Assembly (NCBI RefSeq): GCF_002018365.1
Contig: NZ_MVKX01000001.1
Location: 671,178 to 735,177, forward strand
Source of the DNA: Acinetobacter amyesii
GTDB lineage: Bacteria; Pseudomonadota; Gammaproteobacteria; Pseudomonadales; Moraxellaceae
DNA length: 64,000 nucleotides
Direction of reading: 5' to 3'
The notes below the pieces were generated by a model. It did no database searches and was not told where the DNA came from. It saw only the letters and a program-made list of their open reading frames with translations. Every line of letters begins with the position of its first letter. Position 1 is the stretch's first letter. The position numbers and the translations under genes were made by a program. Positions 28,002 through 36,682 of the stretch are shown one piece after another.

Positions 28002-29501
28002 ATGTCTCAAACAATCACGCTTTATGTTGATGGTGCATGTAAAGGCAACCCTGGCTTAGGGGGTTGGGGGGCGTATATCATCCGTGAAACTGGAGAAGAA
28101 AAACTCTGCGGCGGCGAAGCTGAAACCACCAATAACCGTATGGAATTGACTGCCGCAATTGAAGGCATTCAACATTGTCCGTCCGATGCAAAACTGATCA
28201 TTTGGACAGACTCCAACTATGTCAAACAAGGCATTACCGAGTGGATTCATGGTTGGAAAAAGAAAAACTGGAAGGATGTTAAAAATCCAGATCTGTGGAA
28301 ATTACTGGATGCAACTTGTCAGGGTCGGGAAATTGAATGGAACTGGATTAAAGGGCATGCAGGCCATCCGGGAAATGAAATGGCCGATCAATTGGCCAAT
28401 CTAGGCGCGGAAAAAACCCTTGAACAGATCAAACAAGCGGCATCAACTACAGCTGAAGCGCCTAAAAAAAAAGCTGAACCGGATTGGTTGTTAAATGATC
28501 CGTTTGGACTCGAATTTGCTGATAGCGACGATGAAGAAGAAATCTCTGAAGAAGCTACGATTGCAAATGAAAGCATTGTTGACGCTTCAATTCAGGAAGC
28601 TTCAATTGCTCAGCCGCTAGAAATTGCTCCATCGCTTGAAATCTCTGCTGAGACAGCGATCAATGCAGAGCAGGTTGATGACATTGCGTTAGAACAACAA
28701 GCAACTGACACTGCTTCAACGTTGAATACAGCTGCTCCTACACAGTCTAAGCAAGCTGCTGAAATCCATCCAATGATTGTCATTACACCAGCAACCGTCG
28801 ATGTATCTGGCCCACGACAATTAATTTTGGATACGGAAACCACGGGTTTCTATTTCCAAGATGGAGACCGTATTATTGAAGTCGGTGCGGTGGAAATGAT
28901 TAACCGTAAACTGACCGGCAGCTCAATTCATATTTATATCAACCCGCAAAAACCTGTCGGTGAATCTGAAAATATTCACGGAATCAGTGATGACTTTCTA
29001 AAAGACAAACCACTGTATGCTGAAATTGCTGATGTCTTATTTGACTATCTAAAAGGCGCAGAAATCATTGCGCATAACGCAACCTTCGATATGAACTTCC
29101 TAGATATGGAGTTCAAACGTGCAGGTTTTGTGGCCTTATCGGAAGTTTGCGAAGTCACCGATACCTTGGCTATGGCCAAATCCAAGCATCCAGGCCAGAA
29201 AAACTCACTCGATGCGTTGGTGCGTCGTTATGAAATTCCACAACGTGACCGTACCTTCCATGGTGCCTTACTCGATGCGGAAATTCTGTCTGACGTATAC
29301 CTAGCAATGACGGGCGGTCAGGTATCCTTTGATATCGATGCCCTGACCCACTCGCAAAATGAAGATGGTTCGCAAACCCGCACCGCTGTTGAAATTGAAT
29401 TACCGGTAATTTTACCTTCAGCGGATGAACTTGAAGCCCATGAGACATGGGTCAAACAATTTGAAGAAAAACATGGTACACCTTGCCTTTTTGCGAAATA
29501 A
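28002..29501 (+). CDS. rnhA-dnaQ: Ribonuclease HI fused to DNA polymerase III epsilon subunit
   Basis: One 499-codon frame with two enzymes. Residues 1-145 are RNase HI: YVDGACKGNPG, TNNRMELTAAIEG, WTDSNYVKQGI and GHAGHPGNEMAD give the D-E-D-D set. Residues ~150-270 are an acidic, low-complexity linker. Residues ~275-445 are the epsilon proofreading exonuclease: LILDTETTGF, HNATFDMNFLD and HGALLDAEILSDVY (DEDDh). Just after it, TGGQVSFDID carries a QxxF-type beta-clamp motif. The fusion joins RNA-primer removal with replication proofreading. The ATG has only a weak GGA-type site upstream. It is divergent from mltD. Confidence 0.95.
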   Translation: MSQTITLYVDGACKGNPGLGGWGAYIIRETGEEKLCGGEAETTNNRMELTAAIEGIQHCPSDAKLIIWTDSNYVKQGITEWIHGWKKKNWKDVKNPDLWKLLDATCQGREIEWNWIKGHAGHPGNEMADQLANLGAEKTLEQIKQAASTTAEAPKKKAEPDWLLNDPFGLEFADSDDEEEISEEATIANESIVDASIQEASIAQPLEIAPSLEISAETAINAEQVDDIALEQQATDTASTLNTAAPTQSKQAAEIHPMIVITPATVDVSGPRQLILDTETTGFYFQDGDRIIEVGAVEMINRKLTGSSIHIYINPQKPVGESENIHGISDDFLKDKPLYAEIADVLFDYLKGAEIIAHNATFDMNFLDMEFKRAGFVALSEVCEVTDTLAMAKSKHPGQKNSLDALVRRYEIPQRDRTFHGALLDAEILSDVYLAMTGGQVSFDIDALTHSQNEDGSQTRTAVEIELPVILPSADELEAHETWVKQFEEKHGTPCLFAK

Positions 29502-29571
29502 AATCTAAATTTCGTGTTACTTTTTGTATATAAACAATTCTTACATACGCTATAGTAAAACCATAAACATG

Positions 29572-29590
29572 GACCGCCTTAAGGGGCGGT
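29572..29590 (+). other. Hairpin in the fimL leader
   Basis: ACCGCC and GGCGGT form a GC-rich stem with a TTAAGG loop, without a T-run. A possible -10 (TATAGT, 29551-29556) lies just upstream, so the hairpin would sit near the 5' end of the fimL mRNA. It may protect the transcript; other roles cannot be judged. Confidence 0.4.
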
Positions 29591-29629
29591 TAATAAACAA
29601 GATAAAACATCTAGGAAAGGTGCAGATAC

Positions 29630-31276
29630 ATGTCTTACCAAACCTCTATCCATTTTGATCCAACGGCTTTGCTGATAATAAAAAATGAGGTTGATAACTC
29701 AATCAAGTTAGTCGAATCAGCAGTCAGCACCTTAGTTGAAGATCAAACTTTACCTTTCGGGATTGATGATGCACTGATTCAATTTGAACAATGTGCTCAA
29801 GTATTAGCTTTAGTTGATATGCCAAGTTTGGCAAAAATCGCTCAATATTCAGCAGAGTTAATGCGCAAGATCATGGGGAATCCTGCGCAAATTAACACTC
29901 AAGATGTCATCGCACTGAGCGAAGGCACGACCATGCTGAAACGCTATATCGAATTTATCTGCTTGCGTGAAGTTAAAATTCCACAGTTCCTACTCGATAG
30001 TCTGAATCGTTTAGAACTGTCTTTAGGTAAACCTTTAACGTCAGAAGGCCAACACATTGAGTCCCTACTCGATTGTATTACTCCTGACTTTGACTTACCT
30101 CAAGCGCCTGCACTTGAAAAATCAAAATACGTTCACCGTTTGTATAAGTTGGCGTTGAATAAATTGATTAAACAAGAAGAAACTGAGCTAGATCTGCAAG
30201 CGATTAAATTGGTCGGTGCGTATTTAGCAGGTCTTTCAGACAAACATCCAAGCAAACAATATTGGAACTTGGTTTTTGTTGCGTTTAATCAAATTGATCA
30301 AATCTTGATTACCGATGCTCGCTTACGTACCTTGGTAAGCATTGAACGCAATATGGCTCAATATTTTGCAGGCACTGAGCGCTTTAAAGCCTCCATTTCT
30401 GATTTAGCCAATGTCTTAAGCCTAAGCATTAGCCAAGAAGATGACATTTCTCATCATATTCGTGGCAAGTTAAATATCGGTGAAGACCTTCTCACCGACA
30501 CGCAATTGCAAGTTTTCAGTCGTCATTTATACGGTCCTGACTTTGACACCATGCACACCATTGGTGAATTGGTTACAACTGAAATGACGCAAATTCGTAA
30601 TGATATTGAATTTAACTATCAAAATATGACGCCTGAAAAAACCCAAGAACTTCAAGCGAAATTGAACGAATTGGCAAATATTTTCAAAGTCTTGAACTTA
30701 AATGAAGCGTATAACGACTTGTCGCGTCAAGCCGCGTCATTAGGTAATGCTGAGATTTTACAAGATGAAAGCTTTGCCCAGCAGTTGATGAACAATATCT
30801 TGTCTGCCATGAACTCGATTGGTGTGCTTGAACGTCATCACACTTCTAGCCGCTTACAACTTCGTGTGAATAATATGAATATTTCACTCGACCGTTTAGA
30901 TGAAGCACATGCTGCCCTGTTAAATGAGACCAAGGTTTTAATTGATGCTGCTAGCCAATCTTTGGTTCAGTATTTACAAAACCAAGATTTGACACAACTT
31001 GAAGCGACTGCAACTCAATTCCGCGAAATTGGTGGTGCAATGTTGTTCCTTAATGCAGATGCAGCTCAAAATGCACTGAACTCAACAGCTCAATTCATTT
31101 TGAAACGTGTTGAATCTTCAACAACGATTGAAGCAAATGAAGTGAATCAAGCATTAGATTCATTGGCAAGCGCAGATATGTTGATTGACAATTTAAAGAA
31201 CAAACAACCTGTTTTACAGGGCATGTTTAAGGTAGCATTGGACAGTAGCGAAAAACTGAAATCAGCAGCGGCCTAA
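29630..31276 (+). CDS. fimL: FimL-like type IV pilus/twitching regulator
   Basis: 548 mostly helical residues. It resembles the N-terminal, Hpt-like part of ChpA chemosensory kinases without a kinase domain, as in Pseudomonas FimL. I see no phosphorylatable histidine in a clear Hpt motif, consistent with the degenerate domains of FimL. The assignment is supported by the next gene: fimL and nudC are neighbours in Pseudomonas as well. FimL there controls cAMP-dependent virulence and twitching through the Pil-Chp system. AGGAAAGG precedes the ATG. The stop overlaps the nudC start as TAATG. Confidence 0.75.
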   Translation: MSYQTSIHFDPTALLIIKNEVDNSIKLVESAVSTLVEDQTLPFGIDDALIQFEQCAQVLALVDMPSLAKIAQYSAELMRKIMGNPAQINTQDVIALSEGTTMLKRYIEFICLREVKIPQFLLDSLNRLELSLGKPLTSEGQHIESLLDCITPDFDLPQAPALEKSKYVHRLYKLALNKLIKQEETELDLQAIKLVGAYLAGLSDKHPSKQYWNLVFVAFNQIDQILITDARLRTLVSIERNMAQYFAGTERFKASISDLANVLSLSISQEDDISHHIRGKLNIGEDLLTDTQLQVFSRHLYGPDFDTMHTIGELVTTEMTQIRNDIEFNYQNMTPEKTQELQAKLNELANIFKVLNLNEAYNDLSRQAASLGNAEILQDESFAQQLMNNILSAMNSIGVLERHHTSSRLQLRVNNMNISLDRLDEAHAALLNETKVLIDAASQSLVQYLQNQDLTQLEATATQFREIGGAMLFLNADAAQNALNSTAQFILKRVESSTTIEANEVNQALDSLASADMLIDNLKNKQPVLQGMFKVALDSSEKLKSAAA

Positions 31277-32049
31277 TGTCTAAATTATCACTTGCGTATA
31301 TCTTCAAACAACAGCAATTGCTGGTCGATGAAAACTTTCAACTTCCCGAAGTTGAGCAACTCGCAAGTGATTTAAATATTGGCACGGGTGATCAAGTGAT
31401 TGCCCGTGACCTACTTGAAAATGAGCCAATTCCTGATGGCTTACAACTCATCCCTATTCGCCAGCTTCTACAATTGTGGAATGTTCAGCAATTTGAACAA
31501 GCCAGCCGTGCTATTCAACTCTTAGAATGGCGCCGTAATCATAAATTTTGTAGCCACTGCGGTACAGCAACTCAAGTCCATGCCACAGAATACGCCATGG
31601 TTTGTCCCGCTTGCGGCTATCACCAATACCCTCGTGTCAATCCTTGTGTCATTACCGTCATTACCCGTGGTGAAGATGAAATCTTATTGGCAAAAAATGC
31701 GAAAAATGTCCGTGCCATGTATGGACTGATCGCGGGTTTTGTTGAAGTGGGCGAAACTTTAGAAGAAGCGGTTCGTCGTGAAACTGAAGAAGAAGTGGGT
31801 TTAAAGGTCAAAAATATTCAATATCTGGCAAGCCAACCTTGGCCATTCCCAAGTAATTTGATGATCGCCTTTAAAGCAGAATATGCTGCTGGTGAACTTC
31901 AGTTACAAGAAGAAGAAATCAGTGATGCGGCATTCTTTAAATTTGATGCATTACCTGAAATTCCTTTCAAAGGAAGTATCGCCCATTCGATGATTATGCA
32001 TGTCATCCATGGTTCTGCGGTTGCAGATGACACCCAAGCATGGTTATAA
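31276..32049 (+). CDS. nudC: NAD(H) pyrophosphatase / RNA deNADding enzyme NudC
   Basis: 257 residues. An N-terminal domain is followed by a four-cysteine zinc ribbon (FCSHCG ... VCPACGYHQYPR, about residues 95-118). The Nudix box follows (GFVEVGETLEEAV and RRETEEEVGL, G-x5-E-x7-REUxEExGU complete), then the NudC-specific SQPWPFPSNLM. It hydrolyses NADH to NMNH and AMP and removes NAD caps from RNA. It is translationally coupled to fimL through TAATG. Confidence 0.95.
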   Translation: MSKLSLAYIFKQQQLLVDENFQLPEVEQLASDLNIGTGDQVIARDLLENEPIPDGLQLIPIRQLLQLWNVQQFEQASRAIQLLEWRRNHKFCSHCGTATQVHATEYAMVCPACGYHQYPRVNPCVITVITRGEDEILLAKNAKNVRAMYGLIAGFVEVGETLEEAVRRETEEEVGLKVKNIQYLASQPWPFPSNLMIAFKAEYAAGELQLQEEEISDAAFFKFDALPEIPFKGSIAHSMIMHVIHGSAVADDTQAWL

Positions 32050-32078
32050 ACAGCTATTTTTAATAAAAAATCAGTCAA

Positions 32079-32108
32079 TAAAAAACCGCCATACTTGGCG
32101 GTTTTTTA
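32079..32108 (+). terminator. Bidirectional terminator between nudC and the esterase gene
   Basis: AAAAACCGCC / GGCGGTTTTTT with a 6-nt loop; A- and T-runs on both sides suit both convergent genes. Confidence 0.9.
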
Positions 32109-32132
32109 TTATTCATCATTTAACCAAAGACA

Positions 32133-33005
32133 TTAACGTGGACTAATTTCATCGAGTACACGCATGATTTCAGCTTTGGTTTTAAAGAAGCGACTAAATA
32201 GGCTCGAAACAGAACCAATCATCGTGATGTGCCCAACACGTGGGATTTGAATCAACTGACTGTGGTTGCCTGAGGCTTTTAATCGGCGATCTAAATCTTC
32301 ACTATTGCTATAGCCAACGATATTGTCTTTATCCGCAGTGAATAGATAATGCTTTACTTGATTGTGCTCAACAAAATAATATGGCATCACTTGTTGATAC
32401 GGTACACTTTGATCAAAGGCATCTGCACAAATCGGATCACCTTTATAATCAAAATGATATGGCCCTGCCAAACCCACGATTGCACGAATATTCTCTTTCA
32501 CTTGCAGCTGATATGGCGTCGGATGATACAGTGCAGACATGACATTAAATGCCCCTGCCGAATGTCCCATTAACACCACATTTTCCACTTCAATTTGCAA
32601 CTTATGCTGAGACTGCGTCAAATAGTTTAATGCAAGGCTAAGATCATCAATTGAAGCCGGAAAAATATATTCAGGTGCGAGATGGTAATTGATGACTGCA
32701 ACATCGAAGCCTTCTTTGGCAAAAGCCTCACCAATGAACCCATAATCCTTTTTGTCACCATGCATCCATGCTCCACCATGTACAAACACGATGAGTGGAC
32801 GTTGCTGACGAGGTGCTGACGTGCGATACAAATCTAGACGATGTCGCGCTTTTAGACCATAAGGGATATTGTTTTGAACACGATATCCTTGTTTGGGTGT
32901 CAGTCGATTTAAGGCATAACTGCCAAAATCATATAGCCGAAAATCTCGGTATAAGGATTTAGCCAACTCCAGTTTTTGCTGGAGTTGCAGAGACCATTGA
33001 TTCAT
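32133..33005 (-). CDS. Alpha/beta-hydrolase esterase (HSL/BD-FAE-like)
   Basis: 290 residues. HGGAWMHGDKKDYG carries the HGG oxyanion motif of hormone-sensitive-lipase-type esterases. VVLMGHSAGAFN (about residue 145) holds the nucleophile serine, FTADKDNIV probably the acid, and RVGHITMIG the histidine. No signal peptide. It probably hydrolyses a short-chain ester or a carboxylic ester drug; the substrate is unknown. It stands 25 bp from the next gene on the same strand and may be its co-transcribed partner. Confidence 0.85.
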   Translation of the reverse strand: MNQWSLQLQQKLELAKSLYRDFRLYDFGSYALNRLTPKQGYRVQNNIPYGLKARHRLDLYRTSAPRQQRPLIVFVHGGAWMHGDKKDYGFIGEAFAKEGFDVAVINYHLAPEYIFPASIDDLSLALNYLTQSQHKLQIEVENVVLMGHSAGAFNVMSALYHPTPYQLQVKENIRAIVGLAGPYHFDYKGDPICADAFDQSVPYQQVMPYYFVEHNQVKHYLFTADKDNIVGYSNSEDLDRRLKASGNHSQLIQIPRVGHITMIGSVSSLFSRFFKTKAEIMRVLDEISPR

Positions 33006-33030
33006 ATATTACAACATCAATTCCAACAAT

Positions 33031-33729
33031 TTATTGAGCATTTGGATCGACAGCATCCGGATCTATCGCAACAGGCGTTTGTACTTCAGGTTGCACATTA
33101 CCTACCGCAGGTGTGGTGTAACTTGAGTTAATCGAACGTGCCTGTGGATTTGGGTTCTGATCAATATTGTCAATTAAAGTCACAATGCGAGTCACGTTCC
33201 CCACTTGCTGTAATACCTGATTTAAATCGTTAACTTCAGCCGTGTTTAAACGTCCCATCACATACAGCACAGCATCTTCGGTATGTAAATGAACTTTGCT
33301 ATCAGACACCACAGGTGCTTTCATAATCAAACCGCGGGTATTTGCAGTGACCGCAGTATCTTGCATGATCGTGCTATAGCTGATCTGATTACCCACTGTA
33401 ATATAGTTATGTACAGTTTTAACATCACTCATTGAACGGACATTTTCTTCTGCCAATTCTTTCAAATGATTATCTGGCACTTGCCCAGTCAATAAGACAT
33501 TGCCATGAAAACTTTCAATATTGACACGTGACTGTTTAAAACGAGTATCTAATTTATATAAGTTAATTTTTGCTGTTCGAACAATGGAAGAGTCAATAAA
33601 AACTTGTCCCAATGAGCGTGCGCCGCTTTCAGTTCCTACAGGTGCTGATCCTGTTCCATTCGAAATAAAACTCGCACAGCCAGATAAACTTGCGACACAA
33701 AGCATCGTTATTGCAATACGCTTAACCAC
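33031..33729 (-). CDS. BON-domain outer-membrane lipoprotein (DolP/YraP-like)
   Basis: 232 residues. Signal peptide with lipobox (CVASLSGC-ASF), then two BON domains (~45-115 and ~120-195). Each has the strand-helix pattern VNIESFHGNVLLTGQVPD and VHLHTEDAVLYVMGRLNT. A proline-rich tail follows. DolP-type proteins bind anionic phospholipid at the outer membrane and support envelope integrity. It starts at GTG with AGGAG nine bases upstream. Its position next to yraN and lpoA is the usual one for dolP. The tail of about 35 residues is an addition to the E. coli form. Confidence 0.9.
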   Translation of the reverse strand: MVKRIAITMLCVASLSGCASFISNGTGSAPVGTESGARSLGQVFIDSSIVRTAKINLYKLDTRFKQSRVNIESFHGNVLLTGQVPDNHLKELAEENVRSMSDVKTVHNYITVGNQISYSTIMQDTAVTANTRGLIMKAPVVSDSKVHLHTEDAVLYVMGRLNTAEVNDLNQVLQQVGNVTRIVTLIDNIDQNPNPQARSINSSYTTPAVGNVQPEVQTPVAIDPDAVDPNAQ

Positions 33730-33789
33730 TCAGCACGACTCCTCAAATTTCCACACGTATTTTTCTATGCGTTTACACAGTTTGTTTTA

Positions 33790-34233
33790 TCAGAGATTAA
33801 TCAACTCTTGATCAAAAGTAAAAGCATTTTCAATCCATTGCTGATGATACGGGTATTTAGAAAAGTCTTGCTGTAGTGTTTTTGCAAAGTGTTGATAAAA
33901 ATCAAAACAAATTGCATCAAAGCGACAATAATAATTTTGAAAATGTGACTGTTCATTTAAAAAATGCAACGCAGTCTTCATCATCTTACGTTGTTTGTGA
34001 ATAGAGATACTTTCAACGGCTTGGGCATAGCGGGTATTCGAACGGGCTTTAACTTCGATAAACACCAATTCTTGACCACGCACAACGATCAAATCAATTT
34101 CACCATAACGACTATGATAATTCTGTTGCACCTGTACATAGCCTTGCTGCTCAACCAAATGCAACGCTTGCCGTTCTGCCCATTGCCCCAGATTCATCTG
34201 TCCCAAATTCATCTGCTCTAAGTTTAGCTGCAT
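33790..34233 (-). CDS. yraN: YraN family (UPF0102) nuclease-fold protein
   Basis: 147 residues from the ATG at 34233, which has AGGGA upstream. The restriction-endonuclease-like core is LGQWAERQALHLVEQQGY, YGEIDLIVV and LVFIEVKARS, giving the E-D-ExK site. The function in the cell is not established; the family lies next to lpoA and rsmI in many gammaproteobacteria. The extreme N-terminus has a small direct repeat, MNLGQMNLGQ, from a 15-bp imperfect tandem duplication (about 34185-34214). Confidence 0.9.
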   Translation of the reverse strand: MQLNLEQMNLGQMNLGQWAERQALHLVEQQGYVQVQQNYHSRYGEIDLIVVRGQELVFIEVKARSNTRYAQAVESISIHKQRKMMKTALHFLNEQSHFQNYYCRFDAICFDFYQHFAKTLQQDFSKYPYHQQWIENAFTFDQELINL

Positions 34234-34243
34234 CGTTTCATCC

Positions 34244-35188
34244 CTAAAGTGAGATCGCAACGATGCCTTTTTTACTTCGCTCATAGCAGTGAGGAACACG
34301 CTGAATATTGTTTTGACTAATTTTGATTAGCCCTGTTCGCCCCTGAAACTCAATGCTTTTTAATTTCGGTTCTTGCAAATATTGTTTTGCGATATGCCAT
34401 GTGTCTCCGCCAAACGCTAAAAGACGTTGATATGGCATATCTACTGGATTTTCCTCATATGCTCGGATCAGGTCAGGCCAACGCGCGTCATGCAAGGAAG
34501 GTGCATCACAAAATTTCAGCCCTACAGGAATGGGCTTAGTGGCTTCAATCGCATTGGCGACGGTATATAGTTTTGCTTTGGGCAGTTTTTTTTGACTGTT
34601 TAACCATTCATTATTGCCTAACAACAGCACCCCTTGATTTTTGTCTAGCTTCTTTGGGAGTTGTTCAACCACTTGAATCGGCACTGAACTTTGACTAATT
34701 AAGGACATGAGCAGTAATTCATGTTCTGCCTCAGTTGCGGGCTGACGTAAAACTAGCACCTGCGCTAATTTGTCTTTTTCAAAGACCTTTTGGAGTGCTA
34801 AAGCATCATCACGTTTCGATAAACTGTACTGCCAGACATTTGGAATCTGGCTTGTCGTTTCATTTAAAGCCAACACGCGGACTTTAGGCTTTGCTTTTAC
34901 AAGTGCCTCAACATCTTGACGTGCTAATGGACCAATCACCAATTGAGTTTTTTTATTCACCTGTTGCTTCAATATCGCTGCAATTTGCTTTTGATTTGAA
35001 TCCACAAACTTAATGGGTACTTTGTAGTCTGATGATTGATATGCGCTATTGAAACCTTGCTTAATACTGGATGCGGCTCGCGCCATAGGGCCAGATTCAG
35101 GTAGAATGACCAAGACGTCTGCCTGTGCAGCAGTAAACAGACTGCTTAAAAGGCAAAGACCCAAAATTTTGTTCTTATTATCCAACAT
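34244..35188 (-). CDS. lpoA: LpoA-like protein, C-terminal domain only
   Basis: 314 residues. The protein matches only the periplasmic-binding-fold C-terminal half of LpoA (LVILPESGPMARAASSIKQGFNSAY, VIGPLARQDVEAL). E. coli LpoA is about twice as long, with an N-terminal TPR-like domain and a lipid anchor. Here a normal signal peptide (SSLFTAAQA-DV) lacks a lipobox cysteine, so it should be soluble in the periplasm. Family role: activator of penicillin-binding protein 1A. Whether this short form still does this is open. Its start lies 10 bp from the divergent rsmI start. Confidence 0.8.
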   Translation of the reverse strand: MLDNKNKILGLCLLSSLFTAAQADVLVILPESGPMARAASSIKQGFNSAYQSSDYKVPIKFVDSNQKQIAAILKQQVNKKTQLVIGPLARQDVEALVKAKPKVRVLALNETTSQIPNVWQYSLSKRDDALALQKVFEKDKLAQVLVLRQPATEAEHELLLMSLISQSSVPIQVVEQLPKKLDKNQGVLLLGNNEWLNSQKKLPKAKLYTVANAIEATKPIPVGLKFCDAPSLHDARWPDLIRAYEENPVDMPYQRLLAFGGDTWHIAKQYLQEPKLKSIEFQGRTGLIKISQNNIQRVPHCYERSKKGIVAISL

Positions 35189-35198
35189 GGAGAAACCT

Positions 35199-36041
35199 AT
35201 GAGTGCTCAGTTATTTGTTGTTGCAACTCCAATCGGGCACTTAGATGATATTAGTTATCGTGCAATTGAGGTATTGAAGTCGGTTAAAATTATTGCCGCC
35301 GAGGATACACGAACTTCAGCACAATTACTTAAACATTTTAGTATCAATACACCTTTAACCGCCTGCCACGACCATAACGAAAGCAACAAAATAGACCAGC
35401 TCATTGAACGCCTAGAAAAGGGTGAAAATATGGCGCTGATCAGTGATGCAGGCACGCCATTGATCAGTGACCCCGGCTTTAAATTGGTTCGAGCTGCACA
35501 AGAAAAAAATATTCGTGTCATTCCTGTGCCGGGTGCCTGTGCTGCCATTGCAGCTCTCAGTGCTGTCGGCCTACCCAGTGACCGTTTTAGTTTCGAAGGC
35601 TTTTTACCTTCTAAACAGTCACAACGTCTTTTAGCATTGGAAAAATTGAAAGACGAAACTCAAACCATGATTATTTATGAAGCGCCGCACCGTATCGTGG
35701 ACTGCCTAAAAGATATGTCGAATGTCTTTGGTGCAGATCGTCCTGTGGGCTTTGCACGTGAAATTACCAAAACATTTGAAACCATTAAAAAAATGTCTTT
35801 GGGTGAGTTAGTTCATTTTGTCGAATCTGATCACAATCAGCAAAAAGGCGAAATCGTTTTAGTGATTGGTGGTGCGACCGAAGAAAAAGACCTAGAGCAA
35901 GAAAAGTTAGACAAATTGCTGACACGTTTACTTCAAGATTTGTCCGTGAAAGCTGCCTCTCAGTTGGCTGCAGATTTAACTGGGATTAAAAAGAAAGTGG
36001 CCTATCAACGTGCTTTAGAGTTAACCCAAGCGAACGATTAA
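35199..36041 (+). CDS. rsmI: 16S rRNA (cytidine-1402-2'-O)-methyltransferase
   Basis: 280 residues. The tetrapyrrole-methylase fold of RsmI has LFVVATPIGHLDDISYRA at the N-terminus, AEDTRTSAQLL, ALISDAGTPLISDPGF and VIPVPGACAAIAALSA. It uses S-adenosylmethionine to methylate C1402 in the ribosomal decoding centre together with RsmH. The start at ATG 35199 has GGAG six bases upstream; the frame is open further upstream but runs antisense into lpoA. lpoA is divergent with starts 10 bp apart. Confidence 0.95.
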   Translation: MSAQLFVVATPIGHLDDISYRAIEVLKSVKIIAAEDTRTSAQLLKHFSINTPLTACHDHNESNKIDQLIERLEKGENMALISDAGTPLISDPGFKLVRAAQEKNIRVIPVPGACAAIAALSAVGLPSDRFSFEGFLPSKQSQRLLALEKLKDETQTMIIYEAPHRIVDCLKDMSNVFGADRPVGFAREITKTFETIKKMSLGELVHFVESDHNQQKGEIVLVIGGATEEKDLEQEKLDKLLTRLLQDLSVKAASQLAADLTGIKKKVAYQRALELTQAND

Positions 36042-36071
36042 GCTTAATTTTTTTTATTTTTAATTTGAACC

Positions 36072-36099
36072 GCTTATGGGACCTACGGGTTCCATAAGC
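36072..36099 (+). other. Stable hairpin with TACG tetraloop after rsmI
   Basis: Arms GCTTATGGGACC and GGTTCCATAAGC (12 bp with one G-T) closed by TACG, a UNCG-type loop. There is no T-run after it, so it is not a standard intrinsic terminator. It lies 26 bp before the next gene and may be an mRNA element. Confidence 0.5.
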
Positions 36100-36124
36100 T
36101 ATCCCATACAATAATTTAAATAGA

Positions 36125-36568
36125 ATGAAAAAAGTTGCTTATAACATGTCCATAAATCTATCTGTCAAAAAACCGCTGGTGTTCATTCTCTTTAATCTGG
36201 TTTGGCTCACGGCCCTTGCACATATTATTTATACTGGCATTCAACCCTATCCGCACTATATTAGTGGCGAGCAAATGACGGCTGATGTAGGTGCGATTGC
36301 GATGGTCTGTGGATATTGTTCCCTCTATTTTGTAGTCGGTAATGTACTGAAACTGAGCCAATTTGGGGATAGACATCGTTATTGGGCTTATATCGTTTTG
36401 AGTGCGGTATTACTTTTTCAATCTTTTGTTGCTGCTGTAGCAGCCATGCATGCACCACCGTATATTGCTGCATTTATTATCAATTGTATGTTTTTGCTTT
36501 TACTGCATTTTGTGTTCTATCCTATTTACGCGATCAGTCGTAAATATATGAAGCCAAAGACGGCTTAA
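36125..36568 (+). CDS. Four-helix inner-membrane protein, unknown
   Basis: 147 residues with four hydrophobic segments (~16-37, 52-72, 86-106, 112-134) and short polar loops. Ends KYMKPKTA, so the C-terminus is probably cytosolic. No motif of a named family is visible to me. The ATG at 36125 has no good ribosome site; ATG at 36146 is an alternative that keeps all helices. It follows rsmI by 83 bp with a stable hairpin in between. Confidence 0.65.
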   Translation: MKKVAYNMSINLSVKKPLVFILFNLVWLTALAHIIYTGIQPYPHYISGEQMTADVGAIAMVCGYCSLYFVVGNVLKLSQFGDRHRYWAYIVLSAVLLFQSFVAAVAAMHAPPYIAAFIINCMFLLLLHFVFYPIYAISRKYMKPKTA

Positions 36569-36645
36569 AATAACTTCACAACGTCATAACTAAACATGCT
36601 TAGTTTAAAAATGAATGACCATCAGCCTCGCACAAGCGAATGAAG

Positions 36646-36679
36646 CAAAAAAAACACCACATGACGTGGTGTTTTTTCA
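36646..36679 (+). terminator. Bidirectional terminator between the membrane protein and sutA
   Basis: AAAACACCAC / GTGGTGTTTTTT with loop ATGAC; ends four bases before the sutA stop on the opposite strand, so it serves both genes. Confidence 0.9.
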
Positions 36680-36682
36680 TTT

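Noticed and set aside
36042..36124. RNase P RNA after rsmI, as in Pseudomonas
   Set aside because: Only 83 bp here, with a single hairpin; too short for rnpB.
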